DNA from: Fasciolopsis buskii
Taxonomy: Eukaryota; Platyhelminthes; Trematoda; Plagiorchiida; Fasciolidae
Assembly (NCBI GenBank): GCA_008360955.1
Contig: LUCM01006408.1
Span: 1-64,000, forward strand
Reading direction: 5' to 3'
DNA: 64,000 nt
Part shown: positions 62,560-64,000 of the stretch, one piece after another
How positions within the stretch are numbered: the first letter of the stretch is position 1
Layout of the letters: the number at the start of each line of letters is the position of its first letter
Notes under the pieces: model-generated
What the model saw: only the letters and a program-made list of their open reading frames with translations
Databases searched by the model: none
Told to the model about the DNA's origin: nothing
Position numbers and translations under genes: made by a program

Positions 62560-64000
62560 CAGCGTTCATAAACGGTATTGTTTTTCCCTCAAAATTCAAC
62601 TAAATCTTCAAATCCTTTTCCCATTATCCAGGAACAGATATTCATTTCGTTCAGTCTGACCGTCATGTATCATAGAAATCGGCAGATGTAAGAGTTGCCG
62701 TCTATGAAAGTAACAAGCAATAACGAAAGAGACGACTTTCGCTTTGAAACCTGAAATCAAAAGAACCATGACTACGAATCTGAATCACACTCGTTCGCAT
62801 TAAGTTCCAACTCTGTTTATGATGCGACGAAATGACTTCTAAGGAGGACAGAAAAGCTGTATGATGAGTAGTTCTGGGACTTTTAGTATTTAATTGCACA
62901 CTGATATCATAGGGTGAATTGGTTCCCCATAAATAAACGCTTGTGAATTTCTTGCACAAAGCTTCCGACGTCAAACTACAACGGAACAAAATTTAGAATT
63001 TGTCAAAAACTAATCAAAACATAAGCTGATGACAGCCAAATGGGTTTGGCGTGATTGTCGAGTAGCGAACAAACCAAGAAAATGTTCTGACATTGTGGCA
63101 AACCTAGTATTTTGATATTCGCCTTCTGACGCGCGAAACCAAAATGGATGAAAACCAGTGCCAAAATGAAATAAGATGTAACCTACAGCCAAAAATCGAT
63201 AAAAGGTAGGAGAAAGAAGATCCGGATTTTGACAAAACCGGAGTTGACACATTTAAAGGTGTGCAGGAGAGCATCGCCTTCCCATTCGGTTCATTTGGCG
63301 GGCTCAGAAAATACAGGACATCGTAAACTGAAACAGTGTTACCAGATATTTTGTGGCGACCCAAGCTAATGAATGCCATTCAACTATACGTATTTAATTT
63401 TATAAACTTTCCTCCAAACTCGAGAACATTTTGTGTGTAATTCATATTGTTTCTGTGCGACGCTTCCTTGTGCAATCGCGATGTTCGCGGTATTCGTTAA
63501 AAGTTTGCAAAAAGACAGCGAATTTTAACGAGGTGCTTTTCCCAAATGATCAATCTCAAGTATTAAAAAGCTCTTTTGTCATATTAAATTCGACACTCGA
63601 TTATGTGGTTGATGTTTTAATTTTTCCTAATAAATGTAAGGCTGCACATCCTGTTCAGACATAACCATCCTTACCCGTGAACCGAGAACAGTATCTGTGG
63701 GTGTAATGCTTCTAATGAGTTCGACATAATTGATTTGAAATCGTTACGGTGTCATGGATATCCGCAGCTATGGAGACAAAATTGTCGGTGGAAGTGGTAA
63801 TGAACTAATTTTTCCGTCTGCCAAGTGAAACCTTTCTCCCGGCAATTACAAATCACAAGACCGGATAATTGCAAACAACCAAACAAAAAGAGAAAGGTGA
63901 TGAAAATAAATATTATTGTCAATCGATCTTTTTCATAACTTACGGGAACCCGCACACACAAGCATGAACAGAAACACATAACCGGGAAGGGAAAAACGTT
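62560..64000. other. Right edge, nothing firm
   Basis: Minus-strand frames 62989-62702, 63379-63104 and 63252-63010 overlap in different phases and have no recognisable domain. No repeats shared with the rest of the window were noticed. Confidence 0.4.

Overview
The window looks like nuclear DNA of a flatworm, most probably a digenean trematode (liver- or lung-fluke type). The case rests on gene structure (one very long protein-kinase exon, multi-kb introns, GT-AG splice signals), moderate GC, and a dense load of decayed retroelements of kinds typical of flukes: RTE-like and CR1/Jockey-group LINEs, a Ty3/gypsy pol fragment resembling CsRn1, and Penelope-like elements (PLEs) with GIY-YIG endonucleases. 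There are no bacterial operons, Shine-Dalgarno sites, CRISPR arrays or rRNA genes. Genus and species cannot be fixed from sequence alone.

Layout. 1-5.6 kb is a patchwork of nested retroelement scraps: dispersed repeats, an RTE 3' end, a gypsy pol fragment on the minus strand, a PLE endonuclease fragment and two internally deleted RTE copies. 5.6-7.6 kb is pyrimidine-rich and leads to a splice acceptor. 7.67-10.95 kb is the one unmistakable gene, a tau-tubulin kinase/asator-type kinase (TTBK, CK1 superfamily), whose reading frame continues in phase 0 into a short terminal exon at 20.80-20.99 kb after an intron of about 9.9 kb. That intron holds a minus-strand RTE fragment, a 578-bp solo LTR with a perfect 5-bp target duplication, and another dispersed repeat.

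23-24 kb holds a possible plus-strand exon. 24.05-26.5 kb is a degenerate CR1/Jockey-group LINE on the minus strand. 26.65-29.67 kb is a degenerate RTE-like LINE on the plus strand, whose endonuclease region is split by a second copy of the LTR; a third LTR fragment lies at 29.87-30.08 kb. 31.6-33.0 kb has two more copies of the dispersed repeat seen at the left edge. 33.0-34.7 kb is a lightly damaged PLE (RT plus GIY-YIG).

35-64 kb is mostly non-coding, with few recognisable transposons, microsatellites, two fold-back elements near 44 kb and scattered exon-sized open frames. On the minus strand (about 41-55 kb) several of these end at good splice donors; the one at 51.24-51.43 kb resembles a GT10 (alpha-1,3-fucosyltransferase) segment. 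By eye the plus strand is T-rich over about 6-24 kb and 55-63 kb and A-rich over about 36-54 kb. This would fit plus-strand transcription on the flanks and a long-intron minus-strand gene in the middle, but it is an inference, not a measurement.

No operon-like system is present. What repays attention is the architecture of the TTBK gene, the LTR family, the fold-back tRNA-like element, the paired defective LINE derivatives and the modular dispersed repeat.
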